Source: Cladocopium goreaui (lineage: Eukaryota; Sar; Dinophyceae; Suessiales; Symbiodiniaceae). Taken from it: 64,000 nucleotides of DNA. Shown in pieces: positions 9,583 to 20,776 of the stretch. The number at the start of each line of letters is the position of its first letter. Position 1 is the first letter of the stretch. The notes beneath the pieces are model-generated. The model was not told the origin of the DNA, searched no databases, and saw nothing but the letters and a program-made list of their open reading frames with translations. Where the stretch lies: assembly GCA_947184155.2 (NCBI GenBank), contig CAMXCT020006763.1, positions 125,001-189,000 of the forward strand, read 5' to 3'. A program made the position numbers and the translations under genes.

Positions 9583-10064
9583 TTGATATTCCCCATTTCC
9601 GCGCAAACCCCCAATGTCCCATGGTCAAAACACCGTTTTCTCAAATCGTCTTCTATTGACCATTTCCGGGCAATCACCGAGACAGCCAGGGATGGTCATC
9701 AATCCATTAGTAGGGAATTTATATATCCATTCCGAGGATTTCCCAATTTGGGATACCCATATATCGTGCTTCGCCGCACATGTGGTATCCACCTTTCCCA
9801 TCATGGCGGGCACCCAGTCTGACGTAGCTACCCTCATCAAAATCATCCAACATGACGGGCTAATCCGGTCACCCATGGGGGAACCCCATGTGGCTGCCGA
9901 GGCAGTCGATCTAAAGGTCCTTGTAAGGAGTTTTAATTGCGAAAGCCATGCGTGTTATGTTGGAAACCCGCGCGAAAGTTTTTTTTTCGAGTTCGCGAAA
10001 TATTTTTTTATTCGCAAAAGTTTCGCGGAAGTTGGATATTATGAATCGTTATCATTGTATACAT
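9583..10064 (+). other. Long open frames, coding status unclear, ending in GCGAAAG-rich DNA
   Basis: A 157-codon frame runs from 9614 to 10087, with frames on both strands open over the same span. I see no exon boundary I trust. At 9968-10033 there is a cluster of CGCGAAAG-type words. Confidence 0.3.
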
Positions 10065-10166
10065 TACCCTCTGATAATTTAACATAGCTATTGAAAATGG
10101 CAATTTATAGTGGATTTACCAATTGAAAATGGTGATTTTCCATAGTTATGTATGTTTACCAGAGGT
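10065..10166 (+). mobile_element. Family A element
   Basis: TACCCTCTGATAATTTAACATAG at the left and GTTTACCAGAGGT at the right; interior GGAAAATGGC-like and GATTTTCCATAG. TIRs slightly diverged. Confidence 0.8.
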
Positions 10167-10190
10167 CACAGATCATTACAGCTTGTTAAG

Positions 10191-10265
10191 GGCTACCACC
10201 TCCTGCCGCCCGGGGTCGGGCAGGAGAATGGTACCGCACCACAGGTAGCAGCCAAGCTTCCGAAG
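10191..10265 (+). CDS. Exon, unknown protein (ARGRAGEWYRTTGSSQASE)
   Basis: Acceptor GTTAAG; strong GTGAGC donor. Reads PPPAARGRAGEWYRTTGSS then QASE. The last 20 bases plus donor recur at about 10,369, suggesting a local duplication. Confidence 0.5.
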
Positions 10266-10368
10266 GTGAGCCAAATACCGTGGTCTTGAAGCACATCCTT
10301 GCACCTGCCGCTGGTACTGCCTAACGTTGCTTTCTGAAGTCTCAAGAAACAAGCTCCAACTGGAGCAG

Positions 10369-10475
10369 CCAAGCTTCCAAAAGTGAGGCTTTGCGAGAGC
10401 CAAACACCCCTGGTGTTTAGGGGTATTTTCGCGAAAGTTCCGCGAAAGTTCTGCGAAAGAGTGGGCGAAAGTCAA
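10369..10475 (+). repeat. Partial duplication of the preceding exon end plus GCGAAAG cluster
   Basis: GCAGCCAAGCTTCCAAAAGTGAG repeats the end and donor region of the exon at 10,191-10,265 (GCAGCCAAGCTTCCGAAGGTGAG). It is followed at 10,425-10,471 by GCGAAAGTTCCGCGAAAGTTC-type repeats. Confidence 0.55.
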
Positions 10476-10834
10476 CATGCATTTTGAAGGGAGTGGCCCA
10501 GTAAGCTTTGCAAAAAAAATGCCTAATCAGCAACAACCTGTCCTTAGAGAAGCGGTTTCCGTGATGCTAGCTGCATGTTTACAAGGCTATGAAGAAGTTA
10601 CTCGTATCCGTGATTTGGCCAGTCAGTGATGAATGAATCTTTATAAGAGGAGTTGTTGCTCAACATGGGTTCCGCGGAAGATAAACATGGAGTTCGCGAA
10701 AGATTCGTGAAAGAATTTTTGTTATTCTCGAAGAATGGCCGTTCCCGGATAAAGGATTTCTGATCAACCATCATACTTTATATGAATATATCGCATTAAT
10801 ACGTATCAATAAATATATCATATAGACCATGTAG

Positions 10835-11089
10835 ATGATGTTTTTTGGCAGCTTTCCAGTACTCAGTAGTTTTAAACGCTTATGTTTATGCAATTTCTCT
10901 TCCAACGTCTATTCTGGTGGAGTTCTGGTGGAGCTGCAGAGTGGATTTGGGATTTCAATGTGGGACCATCCCCGAAAGCTCCAGTGTCCAACATTTGTGT
11001 GGTCCCTAAGGCATAGTACAGCCACCGGCACGGCGGCACGGGCCGCTGAGTGTGTTTTGCTTCCTCTCCGCGATCCATTGCCAGCCTGA
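10835..11089 (+). CDS. Possible exon with stop (C-terminal?)
   Basis: An 84-codon frame ending ...TAARAAECVLLPLRDPLPA at a TGA. The stretch from about 10,905 is GC-rich; the first 20 codons are not. Minus-strand frames overlap, so the strand is an inference from the neighbours. Confidence 0.3.
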   Translation: MMFFGSFPVLSSFKRLCLCNFSSNVYSGGVLVELQSGFGISMWDHPRKLQCPTFVWSLRHSTATGTAARAAECVLLPLRDPLPA

Positions 11090-11099
11090 ATGGTTGACA

Positions 11100-11855
11100 C
11101 ACTCACACACACATACACAATCAAACACATAATCCCTTCCTTCTGTATATTTAGTGGGGACTTGGTTGGATGGTTGTGTACTATGTGTATATCTACATGT
11201 GTAATTACGTATATATATATAGAGAGAGAGAGCGCCATTATGTGTATATATATATTATGACATATATGTATGTCCATATAGATATAAAATACTTGTTATA
11301 ACGGGCAAATGTGTGTATATATATATAGATAGATATGTGCAACAACCAACTCAAAATGCCAGGTATCTACACTTGACTTGGCAATTAGGCATCGCCTGGA
11401 AATCTTCTTTCAGTTTGTTTCAGTATTGGATCAATGAAATTTGGAGCCCCATGCCGGAGTTTAGGATTGTCAAGCGTTGATACCATCTTTTGGGAAATGA
11501 ACATCCAGCATCTCCCAGCAATTACATACCACAATACAACATATCCTGGGTCCCTCCAGGGATGAACAGATCCAACATTCAACCAGAGTTTCTAAAGGTG
11601 GTAATTGTATAATGTTTATATAATATTTAAGGAAAACGCCAAATGTACAACACCGGTACTGCATATGAAAGTCCATAGAATCTGAGATCCAGTCATTGGA
11701 ATACAGCGCGTTATTTTCTTATGGAATTGATCAACCATACTCCTAAACCCTGACATTTTCATTGCAACATATTGTTGACATCAACCATGGAACGACAAAA
11801 TGGTTGATTTGCAGCACCTTGCAGTGCTGATTCTGCATTGAGGACTCCTCCCAAA
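11100..11855. other. Non-coding stretch with microsatellites
   Basis: CACACA and TATATA/GAGAGA microsatellites at 11,100-11,330. No exon with matching splice sites recognised to 11,855. Confidence 0.4.
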
Positions 11856-12011
11856 ATGCGCCAGAAAAAAATGGAATTTAAAGAAACAAAAAAACTGCAG
11901 GAACACATCTTGACAGAAACATGTCTGCGCCTGATTATTTTCGGCCTGGGCAATGACCAATTGTCTCGATTGGCGGCTCGCCCGCTGGCCCGGCCAACGG
12001 GGGCTGCATGA
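11856..12011 (+). CDS. 51-codon open frame, likely exon
   Basis: ATG at 11,856 to TGA at 12,009. It contains FKETKKLQEHILTETCL, then IIFGLGNDQLSRLAARPL. An amphipathic helical stretch plus a GC-rich end makes this coding-like. The ATG may be internal to a longer spliced frame. Family unknown. Confidence 0.45.
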   Translation: MRQKKMEFKETKKLQEHILTETCLRLIIFGLGNDQLSRLAARPLARPTGAA

Positions 12012-12068
12012 TATGCAGGGCAGAGAAGTAGATGTGTAAATAGTCAGTTCTGTATCACAACAAATATC

Positions 12069-12167
12069 TGTTTGGTGGTTTGGAACATTTTTTATTTTCC
12101 ATAATAGATGGGATAATCCTTCCCATTGACTTTCATATTTTTCATAGGGGTTGAAACCACCAACCAG
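12069..12167 (+). mobile_element. Family G element, with family C fragment beside it
   Basis: TGTTTGGTGGTTTGGAACAT at the left, TTGAAACCACCAACCAG at the right. A partial family C right end (TTTGGGGGGTACCCCCATGA) follows at about 12,185-12,230. Confidence 0.8.
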
Positions 12168-12293
12168 TTTCAATAGTGATGACTTAGAAGATTTGGGGGG
12201 TACCCCCATGACATGGCAAGCCTCCATATGTCTGCGGTAACAAAAAACCATTGGCTGGCCGATTTATCGAAACCAGTCTCCAGGATGTTATAG

Positions 12294-12530
12294 ATGATAT
12301 TTATATACTTCATATTTCAAAAAAACTATTATCAATTTAGGGGTCCCTATAATGATATATCTATATATATACACTATGCAAATTACTATATTATACTATA
12401 TATATATATATTAATCCATTGTAATTTATATAGTGTATATATATATATATATATCATTACATATATATATATACATACATCATTATATATATATATATCA
12501 TGATATATACACATATGTTGAAGAAATCAC
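12294..12530. repeat. (AT)n / TATATA microsatellite region
   Basis: Repeated TATATATATA runs separated by short unique words. Open frames here are Tyr/Ile artefacts. Confidence 0.8.
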
Positions 12531-13762
12531 TACTTAAGCACCAAGACAGCTGATGCTTTAACTGCCCAAGTGTTTGGGAGAATGTATCACTTTGATGCGA
12601 CGTGTCTACGAGGATGTTCCATTGTGTCGAGCGGATTTCATGGGATGGGTTTAGATAGTTACTATTATTCGAATGTAAAATCTAGCAATCCCTTAAAAGA
12701 TTCTGAAAAGGAGGATTTATCACTATTTTAGTAGGATTTTAGCAAATTCTATTTTGTTTGGGGGGCGGAAAACAACTCAATGGTTATGGTTGGACTTATC
12801 ACTTATATTCTAAGACCTGGATTCCAACTTCAAGGATGTTTGGATCATCCGATGAGCCCACAAGATGGGTGAAAAGCTTGTGTCGAATCGACCAAAGTGG
12901 TTTTGGAACATTATGATCCTTCTTTAAGGCTTGTTGAAGTTCCTGTTCGAGCCGACATTTTTTGACTGGCTCAAAAAATGATCCTCAAAATTCCTGAAAC
13001 ATGTGTGTGTATGGTTAGATACTCAAAGGGACAACATGTGTGGTGAAGTACTATGGTTGGTCCACTACTAAAACACCGATGGATGGTACCCCAATGACAC
13101 GACCAGCGACGGACGCAACTAAAAATGCCACCCGTTGACCAGCTTGAAGAAGAGTAGCTGTAAATCGATTGGCACTGTACCCAGAAACCGGGTTCGCCAA
13201 GAGATGCTTGTTGAATCATCACCAGAGCATTCCTTGTGAAGCTTGTGAAGTGTGAATCTCTGCCTTTTCGAGAGGAAGAAAGCATGAGTGTATGAACTGT
13301 TGGGATTTTCAATGTTCACTCCTGTTAAAACCAAGATTCGGATGCCTCAAGACGCATGGCTGATGGGCATGGCTGAAACTTTGGGTTCCGGATTCCGTTT
13401 CAGCATGTTTTGAGCTTCAGGGTTTAGATACTTTCTTATGAGCTAAGACTTGAAGAAAAATGATGTTTCATCAGCGGTAGTGCCCTGGTGAAGATTTGTT
13501 TGCGGGTGCATAGCGGTGCCACGCGCCAAGTGTACCCTAATTTGTCAGCTGAGGCTCTTGAAATTTCTGGAAACAATATTCACACGTGGGTTGCTGTTTG
13601 AATTGTACCGGCCACAGCAGGATTTTGTTTTTTTTAAAGGACTTTTCCACTTTTCGAGCAGCATTCATCCTATATCCTGATATATCCTGAGTGTATTTTG
13701 GCAAATGGTCGGTAGTAGGCCTTAGTGCACTTGTTTGTAGCTGCAAATGAAAGAATAACTTC
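12531..13762. other. No supported exon
   Basis: Scattered GC-richer words (for example around 12,600-12,640 and 13,080-13,160) but no frame with matching splice sites that I can defend. Minus-strand frames at 12,971-13,334 look like noise. Confidence 0.35.
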
Positions 13763-13877
13763 CTGGTTGGTGGTGGTTTGGAACATGTTTTATTTGTCCC
13801 ATCATATTGGGAATTTCATCATCCCAACTGACGAAGTCCATCATTTTTCAGAGGGGTTGGTTGAAACCACCAACCAG
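13763..13877 (+). mobile_element. Family G element
   Basis: CTGGTTGGTGGTGGTTTGGAAC start and TTGAAACCACCAACCAG end. The interior TTGGGAATTTCATCATCCCAA is itself an inverted repeat. Confidence 0.85.
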
Positions 13878-14119
13878 ATAGTGATTGTTATTGTTAATGG
13901 TGATTGATTAATTAATAGTGACACAATCTATTTACAATCGATGAATAGATTAATAGTGACACCTACCAGAAAAAAAAGTGTTTGTTTAAGATGATGATCC
14001 AGTGGAGTTGGTATCGGGGGATCCTGCAAGTGCATCCAGGAATCGTTTTGAAGCGGTTAATAATTAACCAGACCGTAACCAGACCTGAAATGCAGATTTA
14101 AGGGACCCCATTTTGATCC

Positions 14120-14284
14120 ATGTTGACTTTGGAAGATTTTGGAAGTTGTGATTTGGCGCCTTTGGCTGGCTGCACGTCCACAGACTCAGCGTTTTACTCG
14201 GCAGATCCACTTGGGATTAAAGTCGAATTGCAGGGTTCGGGCTACGTGGACATCGCAGGGTGGTACTCCCCGGCAACCATATAA
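14120..14284 (+). CDS. 54-codon open frame, likely exon
   Basis: ATG at 14,120 to TAA at 14,282. Reads LAPLAGCTSTDSAFYSAD, then LGIKVELQGSGYVDIAGW. Very coding-like (beta-rich, small residues), possibly an extracellular or carbohydrate-active domain piece, but no family is assigned. The coding part may end at an internal splice site near GCAGGGTGG. Confidence 0.5.
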   Translation: MLTLEDFGSCDLAPLAGCTSTDSAFYSADPLGIKVELQGSGYVDIAGWYSPATI

Positions 14285-14329
14285 TACTGTAAATAGGGAT
14301 TGGGGATACAACCCCCATGGAACCCTAGA

Positions 14330-14451
14330 CTGGGTCAACCAACTAGGTTAGATACTGTAGTTTAATATTTAGCTATGGTAAACTGTACTAAGCAGCCAAA
14401 CAAAGTTTTTTTTTGTTTTTTTTCGGCAGGTATCTTAGACTCACCATGTAG
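14330..14451 (+). mobile_element. Family D introner
   Basis: GGGTCAACCAACTAGGTTAGATACTG at the left and GGCAGGTATCTTAGACTCACCATGTAG at the right. The same layout is seen at 30,074 and 31,246. Confidence 0.7.
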
Positions 14452-14484
14452 ATATCTCTACCAGTCTACCATAAACCCTGCAAT

Positions 14485-14599
14485 GTGGGGCCCCCCCAGT
14501 TATGTTTGTTGGTGATAGTTGGTGTATAAGCAGCATTAACTAATATTAATATATAGCTCGTTTTATCCCCCATTCATCAACCCAAACGAACTCACCAAG
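14485..14599 (+). mobile_element. Family B introner
   Basis: Starts GTGGGGCCCCCCCAGTTATGTTTG, has the ATTAACTA middle, and ends near AACTCACCAAG. A GT start and AG end are present, so it could be an intron. Confidence 0.6.
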
Positions 14600-14650
14600 T
14601 GAGTCGTGCGTCAACAGCATTTGGCCACCCCACTTTGCAGTGACATGTGA

Positions 14651-14753
14651 GTTATGTTCACCGAGTGGTCATTGAGGGCCAGTTTCCCAAATCATGAATG
14701 CACCCAGTCTTGGGCCCAGTTTCGGGTTACCAAGCACTTGAAAAAGATGGGAT
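14651..14753 (+). CDS. Possible exon, unknown protein
   Basis: Open frame WSLRASFPNHECTQSWAQ then FRVTKHLKKMG, ending before GTACAT. Left boundary unsure. Confidence 0.4.
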
Positions 14754-15258
14754 GTACATCCAAGTAGGATGCTGGGGACTTATGATATAAACAGTATCTC
14801 AATGTACATCAGAATATCCCATGTTGTATAGGAATTACATACACACACAATTATCTTGGGAGTAGGATTTTATGATAGAGTACTGTATGTATAACCATGT
14901 TTTGACTTGAGTCGTCATTCGGGACGTGTTGATAAGTACCTCGGCGACTGGATCTGCAGATGTTCCAACCAGGTGTATCTGGATCATAGTGTAGTTCACA
15001 TTCAAAATTGAGATTTGCTACCTGGTTATTGGTGAGTACTACATATGAGGGAAACAGTTTTCAACCAACTAGTATTTCATGGGATCGGAAAGCGGAGTAT
15101 TTTTTCATGCCAAGGAGACGGGTTAGATGAAGACCTGACAGCGGAAGGATTTTTGAATAGGAACATGTCGAATCTCTACACTGTACACCCTTCAGTAAAC
15201 TCACAGTTTGCAATGGACAAATGCCTGTTTATAGATGATGATTGAGCTAAGACCTATT

Positions 15259-15355
15259 CTGGTTGGATTGGAACATTTTTTTTTCCATTCAGTTGGGAAG
15301 AATCATCCCAAGTGACTTTCATATTTTTCAGAGGGGTAGGTTAACCACCAGCCAG
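15259..15355 (+). mobile_element. Family G element
   Basis: CTGGTTGGATTGGAACATTT start, GGTTAACCACCAGCCAG end, with the CAGTTGGGAAGAATCATCCCAA interior. Confidence 0.8.
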
Positions 15356-15421
15356 ATTATTAGTATTAAAATTAACCATTATTAACCATATAATAACCAT
15401 ATATTAACCATTAAAATTGCT

Positions 15422-15511
15422 GATGTTCGCTACCAGAGGCTACATGCGATGGGTAGAGAGTGGGTCATTGATTTCACCTCAACTGAGGTCACAGCTGGCA
15501 GGAAATGGCCA
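15422..15511 (+). CDS. Exon, unknown protein (DVRYQRLHAMGREWVIDF...)
   Basis: Thirty codons ending in phase 0 at a GTACGC donor: DVRYQRLHAMGREWVIDF then TSTEVTAGRKWP. Coding-like; family unknown. Confidence 0.5.
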
Positions 15512-15689
15512 GTACGCACATGTACCTGAAACACATGTATATATATATATATTGATGTAATATAAGAGCACAATATATATATATATATATATACATAGTG
15601 TATATATATATATTTATAAACATTATATATATACAGATATACATATAGACAGATTTGTATGTGTACATATACCACCATATCAATTCACC

Positions 15690-15761
15690 GCCGAAGCACG
15701 CCGCCTTTCCACAGCTCTTTCACCGCGTCGAAAGCAAGGGATGTCAGGCCCATTGAAACAC
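15690..15761 (+). CDS. Possible exon, unknown protein
   Basis: GC-rich island before a GTAAATAT donor. Frames STPPFHSSFTASKARDV and KHAAFPQLFHRVESKG are both open. It lies between two TATATA microsatellites (15,540-15,640 and 15,830-15,868). Confidence 0.35.
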
Positions 15762-15971
15762 GTAAATATCCATCATCACTCAATAAATACCTTAGAAATT
15801 GCTGTTTAAATACCCATGTACATAGAATTATATATATATACATACATATGTACATATATATATATATAGAAGTGATTCTTATACAGTGATGAGTGATGTT
15901 GCTAAAGATAGCTACTGTATATGAGTATTTACCAAAAACACCACGTCGTCTCGGTACGGTCATCGCTGCAG

Positions 15972-16039
15972 ATGGCCGCCGATCCGCCAGGTCGAGCTAG
16001 GCGCGGTTTTCGAACACCAAGCATTGTCAAAATCCTCTG
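15972..16039 (+). CDS. Exon, unknown protein (MAADPPGRARRGFRTPSIVK)
   Basis: GCTGCAG acceptor, GTAATA donor. Reads MAADPPGRARRGFRTPSIVK. A family G element follows at 16,112. Confidence 0.45.
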
Positions 16040-16111
16040 GTAATAGTGATTGTTAATAGTGGTTAATAGTGGTTAATAGGCTATAAACCAAGAATGGGAA
16101 TATGATGATCA

Positions 16112-16217
16112 CTGGTTGGTGGTTTGGAACATGAATTTTATTTTCCATAATATATATATGGAACAATCCTTCGCATTGACTTTCAGATTTTTCAGGGGGG
16201 TTGAAACCACCAAACAG
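16112..16217 (+). mobile_element. Family G element
   Basis: CTGGTTGGTGGTTTGGAACATG start, TTGAAACCACCAAACAG end, ATATATATGGAACAATCC interior. Confidence 0.85.
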
Positions 16218-18957
16218 TGATGTGGTCTGAAAATTGATGTGGTCTGAACATGTTATACAGAAAAGACCTCAAAATCCTCTGGTTACAGAAAAATCATGTT
16301 CCCTATTGCACGAGATTTTATGGCTATATATCAATTATATATCCAGTTTTCAGACAGACCCATGTATGTCCAATAAATTGTGGCATTCGGGATGACTTGG
16401 TCGCCACTTTTCTTGATCCCCAACTTTCAATGTAGTACAGCCAATAAATAATAAACCTATCATAAACCTATCATGTCTATTCGGATTTTTATCATTTGGG
16501 GATGGAATTTCCTATGGTATTTCCTAGCAATTTCGTTTTGTTTTTTTTTCGATGCTTAGAAGCATCGATGGTTTCTGGGGTGAGTCCCACGACTCGGCAG
16601 GCTCTTTTTTTCGGCAGGGATTCGAGGACTAAATTAAATGTGATGTTAAGAAAGTGAACTAATCATAGGTTAAGAAAGCTATTTATAGTTATCCCATGTT
16701 ATCCCTAATCATATATATATATATAATATGATTAGTATTTTATAGTTATCCCTAATCATGAAATATGATTAATTGATAACTATATATATAGTTATCCCAC
16801 TATCTAATGATGGTTAACATTGGTTAACCAATGAAATCATTGAACATCATGTTCCTATCATGTTTTTACATAATGTTTAAGGGGGCTAAGTATCAAACAA
16901 TATGGGGATATCTTTGATAATTGATGGTTGATTGGTTGTCCCCCAGTGGCGAGGTTATTAATCTACCAGTGGCGCCTAAATCCCCCAGTTGGTCGATTAT
17001 ATGCTGAGGATTGTCATGATCCATGAGCTTGGAAATTCGTTCTTAACCAACCAGTGTAAAGAGACGGCCCAGCGGGTTTGGAGAAGCATAAAAAACGGGG
17101 GTTCATGAAAAATCACAGAGATAGTACAGTAACTGGTTAATACATAACCCTGGTTAGTAAGTTCGAAAATTCGTCCTTTCAACCGGTCAAAATACTCGAC
17201 TGTTCGTTGATTCTGATCGTGGGTTATACCAACTAGTTTTAGAATTGCGAGCGGACCCACTAGAATACCAGTCAACCAGTGTGATGGGTTTGGATCGAGA
17301 ATTGTTCCTTGCTCATTGTCTCAATTGTAAAGTTGTTTACACCTTTGAGCTCGCATTGGTGGTCCCCCAGTTCGTTGGCAAAGTTGCTTTGTAACCAATT
17401 AACACAACTAGGGTCTACGGAAGTCATATCTATAGTTGAATGGGTTTATACTGTAAACCTTCTTATATATAACTCAAGGGGCACTGTCTGGCATCAGTGG
17501 TCCTTGTATTCCATTTTTATTTCCTTTTTGTTGCATGCTATATCCCTATCTCCATGAGTTGTAGAGGATAGCTGGTGCCGATAGTCTGACGGCATGTTTG
17601 CTAGCAATGTTTGCGAGTGTTTGCAGCATCCCTAGGATGAATGGTGATATGCCCTGTCCCTACCTTGATGAGCTAAATCCCTTCAGATGTGTTCTGGTTC
17701 AGTTCTATCCCTAGGTTTGTCACTTATATGTATCACTTATGTAAGTTCATGATCTCCAATCCAAACTTATTTTAGTTTTTTTTTGAAAAAATACATCTTA
17801 TTTGAGTAAGTACATGCATATTCATGCAACATCTATTTATTAATGAAGGTTTTAGTGCGAACATCATGGGATAATATGGACAAATAGACTATAAATGACA
17901 CTGGGGGAACCCAAAAGTGATGATAGGTGCTTTACAAACGGGGATAGAACCACCCATTGATGGAATGAATGGCATGTATATAATACAATGTGAAACCCCC
18001 ATACTATGCAAAGTATCATGTCCAGTCTTGTGCAATTTTCATGGAGAAAAATGGAGAATATGAGATTCTAGTCACTAGAGGTGGGGTAAGCTAGGATAAG
18101 CTGGGACAAACCCAATATGATTTTACTTCCGCTACAGGATGGTGCCCAAACTTATTAAGTTGGTTTACAAATAACCAGAACTAGGGTCTATGGTAGGTGT
18201 ATCTATTGTATACATATATATATACACACATAGTTGACGGGTCTGTAACACGATGTTATAACCATGGGGTACCAACTTGTGAAGAAGAGGAAGACAATTT
18301 TCAAAATATGTTTAACATGTGTTGTGACAAAGGTTCCATTTGAGTTGTCATAAAGGTAGCTTAGAGGATCATTGTTCTTGACTGACAACGAAGTCGAATA
18401 CAACGCAGCCCGATGGTGTTTGGTGTTTTCTGCCCACCCCCAAATGGCAAGATAAGGTATTTAAGTCAAGGCATTTGGAGATTTAGCCACCAAACATGTG
18501 GATTTGAACCATCAACATATGGAAAGGGAAGGGACTTGCTGTTTCTTTCCGGGATACCCTTTGGAGTTGTTGTTGAAACCGTGCAATGCGAGAATTTATA
18601 CCTGGTAAACATATGTAAACATGATATTATATTTATATTGGCATTCCAGCTGATCAAAACTGTTGCCATACTTGCTTGCAATAGGATGAAGATTGCGTAG
18701 TGAGCAGTGCAATTGTGGTTGGGCAGTTTTTGTTGCTTTTGGCATTTTAATCTGTAAGTGGTGTTTGTTTTCGTTTAAGATATCAGGAAACTGTGGATTA
18801 TAGCAAAGCGCAAGGAAGACGGAAACGTACTTCACCACTTTTGTAGGTGTGACGCTCCTTTTCGACCGTGGGTCGAAATGGACATGGCACTTATCATGTT
18901 GTTTGAACTTTTCTTTGTGATGACTTGTAGAAGATGCGAAATCAGGTTCTGTTTCAG
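16218..18957. other. Mostly repeat-derived, no firm exon
   Basis: Includes an ATATATAT-centred near-palindrome with AGTTATCCC arms (16,680-16,800). It also holds family B-like fragments, for example GGTGGTCCCCCAGTTCGTTGGC at 17,357 and a TGGTTTACAAATAACC...GGTCTATGG fragment near 18,160. A frame at 18,413-18,700 is open but has no clear splice partners. Confidence 0.35.
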
Positions 18958-19055
18958 GCTTTGTCAGGACATTGTTGCCTCTCTTGATCAGTTCTATGTT
19001 GCTAAAGGACCCGAAAAAAGATTCCGGAGTCCCGGACGTCTAGTTGCTGTCAAGA
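18958..19055 (+). CDS. Possible exon, unknown protein
   Basis: After TTTCAG; frame LCQDIVASLDQFYVAKG then PEKRFRSPGRL. Right boundary unsure. Confidence 0.35.
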
Positions 19056-19180
19056 AGTTTGGTTGACATCATTGCAACAAGTCAAGAAACATCCTGTATC
19101 CCATTCCCATATGCTTCATGTACCGAATATTTGACCATTCATAAGCCATCATAAACTTTAAGAAACAAGTTTTTTTCCAG

Positions 19181-19323
19181 CTTGATTGTACTCGTACATT
19201 GAACCACCATTTCGAACGCACTTTGCCAATCTTTGCCGCTTCCCAGGCGAGAGAATGGCCCACATCGCATGCACTGCAAAGTTCGTCGACTTTGTCAAGT
19301 GGAAACTGCACCAACACACCCAG
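19181..19323 (+). CDS. Exon, unknown protein (LDCTRTLNHHFERTLPIF...)
   Basis: TTTTTTCCAG acceptor, GTGCCA donor. Phase 0 frame: LDCTRTLNHHFERTLPIF, then ASQAREWPTSHALQSSS. Two other frames and a minus frame are also open, so the frame is a judgement based on the acceptor phase. Confidence 0.45.
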
Positions 19324-19440
19324 GTGCCACCGCGGCCGAAGATACTTGGAAATACAGATCCAGTTCTTAGTTGATACATACTAATTATTAATGTATATTA
19401 ATGATAATGTGTATATATATATATATATATATACACAGTA

Positions 19441-19558
19441 TATGGTGTCCATAGATGGGGATTACCCCAATAGCTGGATGGTTTATTTCATGGAAAATCC
19501 GAAAATTTGAATGATTTCAAATGTATGATTTGGGGGTACCCCTATTTCAGGAAAGCTC
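19441..19558 (+). mobile_element. Family C element
   Basis: TATGGTGTCCATAGATGGGG left, CCCCTATTTCAGGAAAGCTC right, with the ATAGCTGGATGGTTTATTTC interior. Confidence 0.75.
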
Positions 19559-20021
19559 TATATAAGAACCATAGTCTTATGGGTTATATCGTTATATCCC
19601 AACTTATGGGGGTTTCTAGGCATGGTGATATTCATTTGTAACCTCAATTGCATCCCCAAGTAAGAAAATCATGCCGTAACATGGGGATGAGAATGTGCTG
19701 ATATCAGGATATCTACTGGGATGTCATACAATGATACCTGATATTTGGGCGTTACCATGGGAGTTGGGGCCCCAATTTCAGACCTGCTTCGACGTGGTGA
19801 GCCAAGCATCAGAGAAACAGAACCCATGGGGATTGAGCCAAGCGTTATCGCTTATCCCAACTTATCCCTCCAGTAATAGATGGTTCAGGTAAGCGCGAGA
19901 CTCTTGCGGGATGTTGCGGTTCAATCCTCATGAATAAAATTGGAACATATTGAGTTTGTCACGGCTTCTGGTGGATTATGAAAGGTCACATGTTTAGTTG
20001 TAAAATGTTGTAAATGAAGAG

Positions 20022-20179
20022 GCATAATACCTGCATCGTGGGAATGGTGCACTTCGGAAGCGGATTGGAAACTACGCAGCATGCCATGGTGGGTCTGTTG
20101 TCTTGTGGGCACAACCTGTGAAGTTGCCCAAAACTTCGCCAATTTCATTGAGGAAGGAGCACTCACTGGTGGTTTCAAC
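20022..20179 (+). CDS. Exon, unknown protein (Trp-rich)
   Basis: Frame ASWEWCTSEADWKLRSMPW, then VCCLVGTTCEVAQNFANF and IEEGALTGGFN, ending in phase 0 at GTAGAA. One of the most coding-like islands in this half. Family unknown. Confidence 0.55.
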
Positions 20180-20320
20180 GTAGAATGATTGTCCCAACCA
20201 ACCAATATGATAATATGGGGATGGGTCAAAACCTCATGTCACCGGGGAAATAAACATCCAGCATCAGCTATGACTTAGGGTACCATCCCGCTACCAGGGT
20301 CTTGACGAAAATAGACAAAT

Positions 20321-20432
20321 AAAATGGGGTGGTACCCATGGGTACCCCTAAATCCTCCAGTTTTAGGATGTTCCACTCTAAGCAACCCAGCTATTGGTGA
20401 TTCCCCATGACTTAGGAAACCCCCATATTTTT
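20321..20432 (+). mobile_element. Family C element
   Basis: AAAATGGGGTGGTACCCATGG left, CATGACTTAGGAAACCCCCATA right. The terminal CTTAG appears to be the acceptor of the next exon. Confidence 0.65.
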
Positions 20433-20536
20433 GTGACGAGTGGATTATGGAAGCACTCCCAGTTAGCTCCTGGCAAAAGTTTGCTGCCCGGAATCCGAAA
20501 AAATGTCGCTGTTTTTGTGGTTTCTTTACTCCACAA
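20416..20536 (+). CDS. Exon, unknown protein (CDEWIMEALPVSSWQKF...)
   Basis: Reads KPPYFCDEWIMEALPVSSW, then QKFAARNPKKCRCFCGFF, ending in phase 0 before GTAATC. The first codons lie in the end of the family C element. Cys-rich C-terminal part; family unknown. Confidence 0.55.
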
Positions 20537-20660
20537 GTAATCATATGGGTTTCAAGCACCATCCCCAGGTGGGAAAGGATTTGAAGATATTTGAAGCACC
20601 AGGTTCAGCCTGTGGTGATTTCTGATTGGTTGATTGTTTTTGTCTCATCAATGGTGCCAG

Positions 20661-20776
20661 GAAAATCAGCGACCTCAAGTTGATTGATGGATTGATGCGC
20701 AGGCAGGAGGTTCAGATGGCGGCCTGAGCCTTGAAGAAACATGAAGTTTGCATGTCTCAACGCGCACACACACAAG
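20661..20776 (+). CDS. Exon, possible C-terminus (KISDLKLIDGLMRRQEVQ)
   Basis: GTGCCAG acceptor; reads KISDLKLIDGLMRRQEVQ then MAA and a TGA at 20,725. The exon sequence continues to a GTAAGG donor that opens a family B introner. Either the stop is real and the intron lies in the 3' UTR, or coding uses another frame. Confidence 0.45.

Noticed and set aside
15540-15870. Tyr/Ile-rich frames
   Set aside because: Translations of TATATA microsatellites; the same applies at 12,300-12,500, 37,970-38,190, 58,250-58,350 and 61,260-61,450.
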